This document shows positions 43,538 to 52,385 of a DNA stretch of 64,000 nucleotides, in pieces. Position numbers and translations under genes: made by a program. The first letter of the stretch is position 1; each line of letters begins with the position of its first letter. Below the pieces are notes generated by a model. That model had not been told where the DNA came from and did not search any database. It saw only the letters and a program-made list of their open reading frames with translations. The stretch is from Rhizobacter terrae (GTDB lineage Bacteria; Pseudomonadota; Gammaproteobacteria; Burkholderiales; Burkholderiaceae_C), in assembly GCF_003852895.1 (NCBI RefSeq), contig NZ_QUSW01000008.1, positions 248,001-312,000 on the forward strand, given 5' to 3'.

Positions 43538-45328
43538 TCAGTGGCCCGCTGGGACGCCGGCGGCCCGCAGCGCTTCGGCGGACATGAGCGCGTAGTCGCT
43601 GGGTCCGCCCGGAAAGCGTTCGAGGTAGGCCTTGACCGTCAGCGACGGTTCGAGGCGCATGAGTTCCTGCGCATGTTCACGGGCCTTGTCCTGCCGGCCG
43701 CTCAGCCAATTCGCCACCACCAGGGTCCGATGGGTGGGCGTGTGCAGCCGGTTGGCTTTCAGCGACGTCAGTGACCATTCGATCGCCTGTTCGTAGTGGC
43801 CGGACGTGAGGGCCGCGAAGCCCGCATGCGAGTAGTAGTGATCCCGCAGCGGGTCCAGCGGCGACAGTGCCAGAGCCTTGCTGGCCGCCTCCATGGCCGC
43901 CGTGCCGTTGGACTTCCACGCCTCCAGGGTCCCCGTATAGAGCCAGGCCAGCGACTCGCTGGGGTTGCAGTCGATGGCCTGCCGCAGGCTTCTTGCGGCG
44001 GCGTCGAAGTCGCGGTGCATGAATCCCTGGACGTGACCGCGGGTGGCCAGGGCCAGGGAGTTGTCCGGCGCGATGTCGAGGGCGCGATTGGCCAGCGCCA
44101 GCGCCTGGACGCCATCTGCAGCGCGGTCGAGTGACCAGCCTTGAACGGTGCGCATGACATACCACTTGGCCAGCCACGCATACGCCTGCGACACGCGTCC
44201 GTGCCGCTCGGCGAGATGCTCGAGGATGGTCCGGGAGCGTTCGAACTCGGTGGCGGAGGCACGGTGCATCAGCGCGATGGCGCCCAGGAGCAGGCTGTAG
44301 CCCTGCAGCGTCTGCGGCGCCGCACTGGACACCCGGTGCAGTTCGCAGGCGATGATGGAATGTCCCGTGCCCGACACGATCCGCTCGATCACCGGATCTT
44401 CGCCCGCGAGCAGGGCGCGCAGCGACGCGCTGAACGCCTCGGCCCACACCACGGTGCGCGTGACCGTGTCCGACAGTTCCAGCGTGATGCGAACCTTGTC
44501 TGCACTGACCTGGAATGCGCCGGTCAGCAAGTAGGCGACACGCAGTTGCTGCCGAAGTGCATCCAGGTCGGTGCTGAGATGCTGAACCCGGGAACTGGAC
44601 AGGCGTGAGATGACGCGCAATTCGCTCGCCCGCGACAGCGAGCAGATGACCTCGTCGGCAATCACCTCGCCCAGGACCGCCGTGTCTTCCGTGGACTGCC
44701 GGGCTGCGAATGGAATGACCGCGATGGCGGAGCTGAGGTCTTCAATGGGTGCCCTCGACGTGGCACTGGTGCCCATGGTCGGTGCCCTCACCCTGAAGGC
44801 GCGCACCGGCTCGGCAATGTGCTTGACGTAGCGCTCGCCGATGTCTTCGATGTCGGCGTCGAGATCGTCTGCGAGCTTGTCGCGTGCCCTCGGGGAGACG
44901 ATGATCTCGCCCGCCTGGGCCAGGGTGGCCAGCCGTGCGGCGAGGTTGACACCGGCGCCGTACACGTCCAGGTCGTCGATGATGACATCGGCTTCGTGGG
45001 CACCGATGCGCAAGTACATGGCGGTGGTGCCATCACGCCCGAGGTTGTAAGGCGCGATCCTGGACTGCAGTTCAATGGCGGCTGACACGGCGCTTGGCAC
45101 GCGTTCGAACTCCAGCAGGAGACCGTCGCCCAGGCTCTTGACCAATCGGCCTGAATGGCGGGGCAGGACCTGCGTCTGAACCTCGTTGACGAACCGTCGC
45201 CACCGGTCAATGACGTCGGCCTCGTTGGCCTCCATCAGACGCACCGACTCGACGACATCCACCACCACGAGGGTGCGAGTCTCCCGGCGCATGCCGTACC
45301 ACAGCTCCTCCTTGATGGGCGTGCTCAT
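43538..45328 (-). CDS. Class III adenylate/guanylate cyclase with TolB-like and TPR regions
   Basis: A 596-residue protein. Residues 15-180 are a class III cyclase domain with the metal aspartates Asp24 (VVVDVVESVRL) and Asp68 (VKSLGDGLLLEF) and the transition-state pair Asn128/Arg132 (YGAGVNLAARL). Residues about 205-330 form a TolB/FlgO-like region (SAIAVIPFAARQSTEDTA through QQLRVAYLLTGAFQV), and the rest is TPR-like (LANRALDIAPDNSLALATRG, DCNPSESLAWLYTGTLEAW). This composite is common in proteobacterial cyclases. ATG 45328 is preferred over ATG 45361; neither has a strong ribosome site. First gene of the operon with the haloperoxidase and S8 protease. Confidence 0.87.
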   Translation of the reverse strand: MSTPIKEELWYGMRRETRTLVVVDVVESVRLMEANEADVIDRWRRFVNEVQTQVLPRHSGRLVKSLGDGLLLEFERVPSAVSAAIELQSRIAPYNLGRDGTTAMYLRIGAHEADVIIDDLDVYGAGVNLAARLATLAQAGEIIVSPRARDKLADDLDADIEDIGERYVKHIAEPVRAFRVRAPTMGTSATSRAPIEDLSSAIAVIPFAARQSTEDTAVLGEVIADEVICSLSRASELRVISRLSSSRVQHLSTDLDALRQQLRVAYLLTGAFQVSADKVRITLELSDTVTRTVVWAEAFSASLRALLAGEDPVIERIVSGTGHSIIACELHRVSSAAPQTLQGYSLLLGAIALMHRASATEFERSRTILEHLAERHGRVSQAYAWLAKWYVMRTVQGWSLDRAADGVQALALANRALDIAPDNSLALATRGHVQGFMHRDFDAAARSLRQAIDCNPSESLAWLYTGTLEAWKSNGTAAMEAASKALALSPLDPLRDHYYSHAGFAALTSGHYEQAIEWSLTSLKANRLHTPTHRTLVVANWLSGRQDKAREHAQELMRLEPSLTVKAYLERFPGGPSDYALMSAEALRAAGVPAGH

Positions 45329-45422
45329 GGTGAACGCGGTTGTTCTTGTTTGAATCCTCATTTTGAAGGAGGTGCTCCGGCGCATGCAAGGAGTAGTTGC
45401 CCCTTTGCGGATCGATTGCCCG

Positions 45423-46373
45423 TCAGCCTGAGTTGCCGGCGGCCAGCAGACGGGTGGCCAGGCGATGCACCTCGCGGGTGAGTTCTTCGGGCGCGATGAC
45501 ATCGAACCGGAAGGGCAGCCGCGCCAGCTCCCGCGCCACCCACTCCAGCGTCTCGGCCTCCACGTGCAGCCGCACCCCGCGGCGGTCCGCCTTCAGCACG
45601 CCGAAGCCCGCGAAGACGTGCTTGCGGGCGGTGGCCAGGTCGGTGTCCAGCAGCACGTCCACCGAATGCAGCCGGGGCAGGGTGGCGATGGCATTGGCCA
45701 GGTAGCCCAGCACGTCGAACTTGTCTGGCCGCCGGAAGCTGGCCGGCAGCGCTTCAACGCCTGCGATGCGGTCGAGCCGGAACGAGCGCAGGTCGCGCCG
45801 CAGGTGGCAGTGGCCCACCGCATACCAATGGCCGCCGCGGAAACCGAGCCCGTACGGATCGAACTCCCGCCGGGTGCGCTGTGCATTGGGCGTGAGGTAG
45901 TCCAGGCTCACGCGCTGCTGATTCAATGCGGCCGCGCTCAGCGCCATCAGGGCGTCGTTGTTGCCGGCGGCGCCGGGCTGGATGTCCAGCGCGATGGTGT
46001 CCGACACGCCGCGCAGGCGCCGCTTGAGTGCAGGCGGCGTCACGCGTTCGAGCTTGGCGAGCGCACTGGCCGTGGCCGGCGCCGCTTCCGCCAGGCCCAG
46101 GTGGCGCGCTGCACGCAAGCCCACGGTCAGGGCGAGCGCCTCGTCGTCGGTGAACATCAAGGGCGGCAGCTTGAACCCGGGCATCAGCTTGTAGCCGCCG
46201 TCTCGGCCGCGCTCGCTGGCGATGGGAATGCCGAGATCCTCCAGCATGGCGATGTAGCGGCGCACCGTCCGCCGGTCCACCTGCAGGCGCTCGGCCAGTT
46301 CGGCGCCGCCCACCATGCCGCGGGCCTGCAGCAGTTCGAGCACGGTGAGGACGCGGGTGGCGGGGGCGGGCAT
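45423..46373 (-). CDS. YafY-type WYL-domain transcriptional regulator
   Basis: A 316-residue regulator. The N-terminal helix-turn-helix is MPAPATRVLTVLELLQ and AELAERLQVDRRTVRRYIAMLEDLG; a WYL domain follows (about 140-220) with RVSLDYLTPNAQRTRREFDPYGLGFRGGHWYAVGHCHLR, and a C-terminal extension domain ends the protein. WYL domains sense ligands, sometimes nucleotides. An in-frame ATG at 46445 would start within the divergent control region, so 46373 is used. It is divergent from a secreted protein gene, with an inverted repeat between them (46393-46415), and likely represses both directions. Confidence 0.9.
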   Translation of the reverse strand: MPAPATRVLTVLELLQARGMVGGAELAERLQVDRRTVRRYIAMLEDLGIPIASERGRDGGYKLMPGFKLPPLMFTDDEALALTVGLRAARHLGLAEAAPATASALAKLERVTPPALKRRLRGVSDTIALDIQPGAAGNNDALMALSAAALNQQRVSLDYLTPNAQRTRREFDPYGLGFRGGHWYAVGHCHLRRDLRSFRLDRIAGVEALPASFRRPDKFDVLGYLANAIATLPRLHSVDVLLDTDLATARKHVFAGFGVLKADRRGVRLHVEAETLEWVARELARLPFRFDVIAPEELTREVHRLATRLLAAGNSG

Positions 46374-46392
46374 GGCCTGCAGTGTAGTTCGA

Positions 46393-46415
46393 TACAGGAC
46401 GGAATATGTCCTATA
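46393..46415. promoter_or_regulatory. Operator dyad between the WYL regulator and its divergent gene
   Basis: AGGAC (46396-46400) and GTCCT (46408-46412) are perfect arms; extending to nine bases a side gives eight matches (ATACAGGAC against ATATAGGAC). It lies 20 bp upstream of the regulator start and about 50 bp before the divergent gene. Position and symmetry suggest binding by the WYL regulator. Confidence 0.55.
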
Positions 46416-46465
46416 TGGCTCGTATCTTGGCGGCTCCTTCAACACACATCGACCAGGAGCCCACC

Positions 46466-47023
46466 ATGAACCCTCTGCGTCCCCTCGTCTGCATGCTCGC
46501 CTTGTGCCTCAGCACCTGCGTGATGCCAGTCGATGCCGCGTCTGCCGCGGACAACGACGGCCGCCACGACTTCGACTTCGCCCACGGCCGCTGGACCATC
46601 CACAACCGCAAGATGGTGAAGGCGCTGACGGACAAGCCGCAATGGGAGGAGTGGGATGCGAGCGTGCATTGCTGGCCCACCCTCGGCGGCATGGGCAACC
46701 AGGACGAGTTCACCACGCCGACGCGCCCGGGCGTGGTGGCGAACTCGCTGCGCTTCTTCAACCCGAAGACGCGGCTGTGGAGCATCTACTGGGTCGACAG
46801 CCGCAACCCCGTGCTGGACCCGCCGGTGGTCGGTCGCTTCGAGGGCGGCACCGGCATCTTCGAAGGCCCGGACACCTACGACGGCAAGCCCATCGTCGTG
46901 CGCTACACCTGGTCGCGCACGACGACCGAACATCCGCGATGGGAGCAGGCGTTTTCCACCGACGGCGGCAAGACCTGGGAGACCAACTGGGTCATGGACA
47001 TGACGCGGGTGGGCGCGCTGTGA
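46466..47023 (+). CDS. Secreted DUF1579-like protein
   Basis: A 185-residue protein with a signal peptide (NPLRPLVCMLALCLSTCVMPVDAASA, cleavage likely after ASA). The mature part starts DFDFAHGRWTIHNRK and contains WEEWDASVHCWPTLGGMGNQDEF and SIYWVDSRNPVLDPPVVGRFEGGTGIFEG, the beta-barrel pattern of DUF1579 and related lipocalin-like proteins. AGGAG lies nine bases before the ATG. It overlaps the LysE gene by 4 bp and faces the WYL regulator. Likely periplasmic, perhaps binding a small molecule; specific role unknown. Confidence 0.75.
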   Translation: MNPLRPLVCMLALCLSTCVMPVDAASAADNDGRHDFDFAHGRWTIHNRKMVKALTDKPQWEEWDASVHCWPTLGGMGNQDEFTTPTRPGVVANSLRFFNPKTRLWSIYWVDSRNPVLDPPVVGRFEGGTGIFEGPDTYDGKPIVVRYTWSRTTTEHPRWEQAFSTDGGKTWETNWVMDMTRVGAL

Positions 47024-47649
47024 TCACCGGCCCCGAACTCGCGCTGTACTTCGCGCTGGTCTTCGGCATCATCGTGCTGCCGGGAATGGACATGGCCTAC
47101 GTGGTGGGCCATTCGCTGGTGGGCGGGCTGCGGTCCGGGGCCAGCGCGGTGGCCGGCATCATGGCCGGTGGTCTGTGCCACATGGTGTTCGGGGCGGCAG
47201 GCATCGCGCTCGTGGTGAAGGCCGTGCCCGGCGTGTTCATGGCGATGATGCTGGCCGGCGCGGCGTACATCGCGTGGATCGGCTGGAGCGTCTGGCGCGC
47301 GGCGGCGTCGGTGGACGACGCTGCTGCTCCTCGGCCGGCCTCGACCGGCAAGGCCTTCCGCGGCGCCATCGCCACCAGCCTGCTCAACCCCAAGGCCTAC
47401 CTCTTCACGCTCGCTGTCACGCCGCAGTTCGTGCACCCCGAACGCGGTGGCTTCTGGGGGCAGGTGGCGGAGCTGACAGCCGTGACCAATGCGACGCAAG
47501 CCGCGGTGTATGGCGCGCTGGCGGTGGCGGCCAGCCGGGGAAGCCGCTGGCTGAAGGCGAATCCGCGGGGCCGGGGTGTGTTGATGCGGGTGGTGGGTGC
47601 GGGACTGATGGCCATGGCCGGCTTCACGGCCTGGACGGCGTTCCCGTAG
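47020..47649 (+). CDS. LysE family amino-acid/metabolite exporter
   Basis: A 209-residue membrane protein with about six hydrophobic segments. The N-terminal ELALYFALVFGIIVLPGMDM and GLRSGASAVAGIMAGGLCHMVFG are typical of RhtB/LysE exporters, as is FRGAIATSLLNPKAYLFTLAVTPQF. The start is a GTG at 47020 overlapping the previous stop (GTGA). These proteins export amino acids or homoserine lactone-like compounds. Together with the WYL regulator and the secreted protein, it may form a ligand-triggered export unit; substrate unknown. Confidence 0.88.
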   Translation: MITGPELALYFALVFGIIVLPGMDMAYVVGHSLVGGLRSGASAVAGIMAGGLCHMVFGAAGIALVVKAVPGVFMAMMLAGAAYIAWIGWSVWRAAASVDDAAAPRPASTGKAFRGAIATSLLNPKAYLFTLAVTPQFVHPERGGFWGQVAELTAVTNATQAAVYGALAVAASRGSRWLKANPRGRGVLMRVVGAGLMAMAGFTAWTAFP

Positions 47650-47663
47650 GCTGTCAGCCCTGA

Positions 47664-47684
47664 GGGCAATACCGGCTGTTGCCC
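47664..47684. terminator. Hairpin between convergent genes (possible terminator)
   Basis: GGGCAA (47664-47669) pairs with TTGCCC (47679-47684) around a 9-base loop in the 47-bp gap between the LysE gene and the ABC permease gene. No T-run; a modest candidate for bidirectional termination. Confidence 0.4.
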
Positions 47685-47696
47685 GGCCGCGCGGGA

Positions 47697-49013
47697 TCAG
47701 AGTTCGCGCAGCGCCGTCGTCACCGGCAGCCGCGCTGCGCGCACCGCCGGGAACAGGCCACCGATGAAGCCGATGGCCAGCGCCCATTTCACGCCCGTCC
47801 ACAACAGCTCGGGCGACACGCGCAGCTCGAAGCTGAGCTTGCCCACCGAACCGGCCGCCATGGTCGACGCGCCATAGCCGTTGAAGATGAGGTACGCCGC
47901 GATACCGCCGATCAACCCGCCGATCAGCGCCAGCAGCATGGTCTCCAGCATCACCGCCACCACCACCGGCAGGCCCGCGAAGCCGATGGCGCGCAGGGTC
48001 GCGATCTCGCGCGCCCGCGCGGCCACGGCCGCGAACATGGTGTTCAGCGCACCGAACATCGCGCCGATGGCCATGATCACGCCCACCGTGATGCCGATGG
48101 CACGGATCACCTGCGTCATCTTTTCCGACTGCTTGCTGAAGTAGTCGATGGTGGTGCTGGTCTCGGCCTTGAGCTGCGGGTTCGCATCGATGGCCGTCTT
48201 GAAGGCCGAGAAGCCTTTCGCATCGGCCAGCTTGGCGTTCACCGAGTTGCGGCTGGTGCCGCGGCCATAGGTGTCGGCCACCACCGCTGCATCGCCCCAG
48301 ATCTCCGACTCCATCGCATCGCCCGAGGCGAACACGCCGGCCACCGTCCAGGTCTGGCTGCCCAGGCGAATCTGCTTGCCGGCGGACAGCCCTGCGAACT
48401 GCTTGGCCGCGCCCTTGCCGACGAGCAGCTCGCGCAGGCCAGGCTGGAACTTGCGGCCGTCGATGATCTTCACCTGCGGCCGAACCGCGAAGGCCTGGTC
48501 GCCCACGCCGCGCAGCTGCACGCTGCCTTCCTCGTCGGTGGTGGTGCCCATCACCGGCAGGTTGGCCGCCACCACCACCTCGGCCGAAGCCAGCGGCTCG
48601 CCCTTGGCGTCGCGCGCGATGCCCGGCGTCTGGCTGATCTGCACGATGGCATCGCGGTCCAGGCCCGACATCACCTCGGATGCCGACGCACCGCGCATCA
48701 CGATCACCGTGTCCTCGCTGCCCGTCTTGCGCAGCGTCTCGGCATAGCCCTCGGCCATGGCCAGCAAGGCCACCAGCACGCCCACCACGCCGGCGATGCC
48801 CACCACGATCACGGCCGATGAGCCCAGCCGCTGCGTGAGCGTGCTGATGCCCACGCTCGCCACAGAGCGGGCCTGACCGCCGCGGCGGGTGAGCAGCAAC
48901 CACGCCGTGAGCAGCACGGCCAGTGCGGCGGCGCCGGGCCAGGGCAGCATCACCCACACGGCCATCACCACCACCACGATCACCACCAACAGGAGATTCC
49001 TCAGGAAGTTCAT
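47697..49013 (-). CDS. MacB-like ABC transporter permease (second permease)
   Basis: A 438-residue permease of the FtsX/MacB type. It has N-terminal hydrophobic segments (LLLVVIVVVVMAVWVMLPW and a second to about residue 50), a large periplasmic region (about 100-270, with VMRGASASEVMSGLDRD) and three C-terminal membrane helices around TVGVIMAIGAMFGALNTMFAAV and the coupling motif ARAREIATLRAIGF. The ATG at 49013 is used; the longer frame overlaps the neighbouring permease gene. It pairs with the permease at 49027, the ATPase and the adaptor in one leftward operon for efflux or lipoprotein-type transport. Confidence 0.87.
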   Translation of the reverse strand: MNFLRNLLLVVIVVVVMAVWVMLPWPGAAALAVLLTAWLLLTRRGGQARSVASVGISTLTQRLGSSAVIVVGIAGVVGVLVALLAMAEGYAETLRKTGSEDTVIVMRGASASEVMSGLDRDAIVQISQTPGIARDAKGEPLASAEVVVAANLPVMGTTTDEEGSVQLRGVGDQAFAVRPQVKIIDGRKFQPGLRELLVGKGAAKQFAGLSAGKQIRLGSQTWTVAGVFASGDAMESEIWGDAAVVADTYGRGTSRNSVNAKLADAKGFSAFKTAIDANPQLKAETSTTIDYFSKQSEKMTQVIRAIGITVGVIMAIGAMFGALNTMFAAVAARAREIATLRAIGFAGLPVVVAVMLETMLLALIGGLIGGIAAYLIFNGYGASTMAAGSVGKLSFELRVSPELLWTGVKWALAIGFIGGLFPAVRAARLPVTTALREL

Positions 49014-49026
49014 GTCGTCTCGTCCT

Positions 49027-50193
49027 TCAGCGTCCGGCCAGTGCATCCACGATGTTCAGGCGCATCGCATTCCAGGCGGGCAGGGCGCCCACCGCTGCGC
49101 CGATGAGCGCCATCAGCCCGATGCCGAGCGTCCAGCTTTCCTTGCCCACCGGCGGCAGCACCAGCATGCCGCCGCTGCCCTTGTTCACCGCGGGAATGAG
49201 CCCGCTGGCGATGAGCATGCCCACCAGGCCGCCGATGAGCAGCAGCAAGATGGATTCGGCCAGCACCATCGCCAGCACGCTCTCGCTGGAGAAGCCGATG
49301 GTCTTGAGCACCGCCAGCTCGCTGGTGCGCTCGCGCACGGCCTGCATCATGGTGTTGCCCGACAGCAGCAGCAGCGTGAAGAACACCGCGCCCATGATCG
49401 AGCCGACGATGAGGCCGATGTCGGCGAACTGCTTCATCCACGCCGCCGTGGCGGCCTGCTCGGTCAGCGTGCGCGTCTCGTGGTCGGAGTTGGCCGACAG
49501 TGCATCGATGGCCTTGGCCACGCGGTCGGCCTGGTTCACGTCGGTCACCCGCGTGACGTACCAGCCCACGGTGCCGCGGTTGTAGGGCGTGGTGTCGTCG
49601 AAGTACTTCCACTGCAGCAGCATCATCTGGTCGTAGAAGCCGCCGGATTTCTTGTCGGTGGAGTGGATCACGCCCACGATGTCGAATGTCCAGTTCTTGC
49701 TGCCCGACTTGTCGGGGAAGATGGTGGACTGCATGGGAATGCGGTCGCCCACCTTCCACTGGAAGCGGCTCATCAGGCCTTCACCCACCAGCACCCCGGT
49801 GCGGGTCTCGTTGAAGGCCTTGCGCTCGGCGTCGCTCACCGACATTTCCGGGTACGCGTCGAGGTAGCTCGGCGGTACCGCGAAGCTGAACACCTGGTTG
49901 TGCGGGTCCTGGTAGGCGCCGCCGAACCAGTTGGCGTAGGTCACCATCTTCACGCCGGGCAGGGCTTCCATCTGCGCTTGCAGCGTCTGCGGCAGCGTCT
50001 GGATGAACGAAAGCTTGGAGCCCGTCTGCAGCCGCTGTGCGCCGTTGGCGCTCTGGCCGGCCTGGTTGAAGGAGGTGCGCACGGCATCCAGCAGCCCGAA
50101 CAGCAGGAAGGCCGCGATGATGGACACCAGCGTGAGGATGGTGCGCGTCTTGCGCCTGAACAGCGATGCCCAGACGAGGTGAAGGTATTTCAT
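49027..50193 (-). CDS. MacB-like ABC transporter permease (first permease)
   Basis: A 388-residue FtsX-domain permease. One membrane helix follows FRRKTRTILTLVSIIAAFLLFGLLD, then a periplasmic domain (to about 255, FVIQ-like beta regions such as GVLVGEGLMSRFQWKVGDRI), and three C-terminal helices with ERTSELAVLKTIGF as the ATPase-coupling helix. It is 10 bp from the ATPase gene and 13 bp from the second permease, giving a heterodimeric transporter rather than the usual MacB homodimer with fused ATPase. Confidence 0.88.
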   Translation of the reverse strand: MKYLHLVWASLFRRKTRTILTLVSIIAAFLLFGLLDAVRTSFNQAGQSANGAQRLQTGSKLSFIQTLPQTLQAQMEALPGVKMVTYANWFGGAYQDPHNQVFSFAVPPSYLDAYPEMSVSDAERKAFNETRTGVLVGEGLMSRFQWKVGDRIPMQSTIFPDKSGSKNWTFDIVGVIHSTDKKSGGFYDQMMLLQWKYFDDTTPYNRGTVGWYVTRVTDVNQADRVAKAIDALSANSDHETRTLTEQAATAAWMKQFADIGLIVGSIMGAVFFTLLLLSGNTMMQAVRERTSELAVLKTIGFSSESVLAMVLAESILLLLIGGLVGMLIASGLIPAVNKGSGGMLVLPPVGKESWTLGIGLMALIGAAVGALPAWNAMRLNIVDALAGR

Positions 50194-50203
50194 GAGCGCC
50201 TCC

Positions 50204-50893
<690 letters not shown>

Positions 50894-50950
50894 GTCGTGT
50901 CCTTCTGGCTGTGGTTCGGATGGGCGGCGCCTCGTGGGCATCGCATGGTT

Positions 50951-52186
50951 TCAATGGGCGGTCTCGTCGACCTTCACTTTCATGCCGTCGACAAGGTTCT
51001 CAGGCGGGGCGACGATGACGCGCTCGCCGGCTTTCACGCCTTCGGGCAACAGCTTCATCGCGCCCACGTCCAGCTTGGCGGGCGTGACGCTGCGCAGCTG
51101 CGCGCGGCCATCGGCGACGGTGAAGACCACGGTCTTGCCGTCGCGCTGCACCACCGACGATGGTGGCACCAGCACGCCCTTGGGCACGGGCGGCGGGGTG
51201 CCGGCCTTGTCGGCCGTCTTCTGGTTGAGGAAGGCCACGCGCACGGCCATCTGCGGCACCAGGCGCTGGTCCTTCTGGTCCAGGCCGATGCGCACCTTCA
51301 CCGTCGCCTTGCCGCGGTCGGCCGTGGGGACGATGGCGATGACGTGCGAGGGAATCTTCCAGTCCGGGTAGGCGTCGAGCACAGCCTGCGCCGGCATGCC
51401 GGGCGAGACCTGGCCGATGTAGGCCTCGTTCACGTCGACGTCCACTTCCAGCGAGTCCATGTCGACGATGGTGCCCACGCCGGTGCGCGTGAAGCCGCCG
51501 CCGGCGGACAGCGGCGAGATGATCTCGCCCACCTGGGCGGCCTTCTCGGTCACCACGCCGGAGAAGGGGGCGCGCACGATGGTGTAGTCGAAGTTGACCT
51601 TGGCCTGCACGACCTGTGCGCGCACGGCATCGACCTCGCGGCGGCGTGCTTCCAGCAGCGCGGTGGCGTTGGTCACGGCGGTGCGCGACTGCTCGGCGGC
51701 CTGGCGCGTCGTCATGCCGCTGGCCAGCAGTTCGGCCTGTCGTTTCTCGTCCGCTTGCGCTTGTGCGAGCTGCGCCTGTGCCTGCGTCACCTGGGCCTGA
51801 GAAGCCAGCAGGTTGGCCTGTGCGGCATTGAGCGTGGCCTTCAGCGCGCTGTCTTCCAGCTGCGCCAGAACCTGCCCGGCCTGCACCCGGTCGCCCTCTT
51901 CGATCAGCACCTTGGTGAGCGTGCCCGTCATCTGCGCCGAGACGGTGGCCTGGCGGCGCGCGGTCACGTAGCCCGTGGCCTGCAGCACGGCGCCGACGGC
52001 CGAGGTGGGCGAGGGTGCCACGGCTTCGGCTGTCTGCACCGTGGGCGCGCGACCAGCCAGCAGCCACCAGCCCGCACCGCCCAGGCCGGCGAGCACCACC
52101 ACGACCGCGACGACCGTCCAGACCCATCGCGGCACGCCTGACCCTTCGGGCTCTCGTTCGCCATGGTCGATGCGCAGTTCTTTCAA
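50951..52186 (-). CDS. HlyD/MacA-type periplasmic adaptor subunit
   Basis: A 411-residue membrane-fusion protein. One N-terminal helix (VWTVVAVVVVLAGLGGAGWWLLAG) anchors it; the lipoyl halves, a long alpha-hairpin with repeated Ala/Gln (LNAAQANLLASQAQVTQAQA) and the beta-barrel (FDYTIVRAPFSGVVTEKAAQVG) are clear, ending in the membrane-proximal domain with LVPPSSVVQRDGKTVVF. It would link the ABC permeases to an outer-membrane channel. It is the first gene of the operon, with a 20-bp palindrome 41 bp upstream. Substrate unknown (drug, lipid or peptide). Confidence 0.92.
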   Translation of the reverse strand: MKELRIDHGEREPEGSGVPRWVWTVVAVVVVLAGLGGAGWWLLAGRAPTVQTAEAVAPSPTSAVGAVLQATGYVTARRQATVSAQMTGTLTKVLIEEGDRVQAGQVLAQLEDSALKATLNAAQANLLASQAQVTQAQAQLAQAQADEKRQAELLASGMTTRQAAEQSRTAVTNATALLEARRREVDAVRAQVVQAKVNFDYTIVRAPFSGVVTEKAAQVGEIISPLSAGGGFTRTGVGTIVDMDSLEVDVDVNEAYIGQVSPGMPAQAVLDAYPDWKIPSHVIAIVPTADRGKATVKVRIGLDQKDQRLVPQMAVRVAFLNQKTADKAGTPPPVPKGVLVPPSSVVQRDGKTVVFTVADGRAQLRSVTPAKLDVGAMKLLPEGVKAGERVIVAPPENLVDGMKVKVDETAH

Positions 52187-52226
52187 CAGGTTCGTGTCGA
52201 TGTTCGATCCTTCCGGTGCGCTGCGC

Positions 52227-52246
52227 GACTACGAGTTCTCGTAGTC
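52227..52246. promoter_or_regulatory. 20-bp palindrome upstream of the ABC efflux operon
   Basis: GACTACGAG (52227-52235) and CTCGTAGTC (52238-52246) are perfect 9-bp arms around two bases. The site is 41 bp upstream of the adaptor start, as expected of a repressor operator covering the promoter. No repressor gene sits beside it, so the regulator is encoded elsewhere. Confidence 0.6.
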
Positions 52247-52385
52247 CACGAAATGCCCCGGAAACGCCTGTTGGCGACCGCGGGCGCGCGGATCATACAA
52301 GCGCGCACGTCCGTGCGCGAGTGCGGCGGCGCCTCACGTCGCGTGATGGTTGCTCACACCTGCTGATGAAGAATGGCCATGGCGG

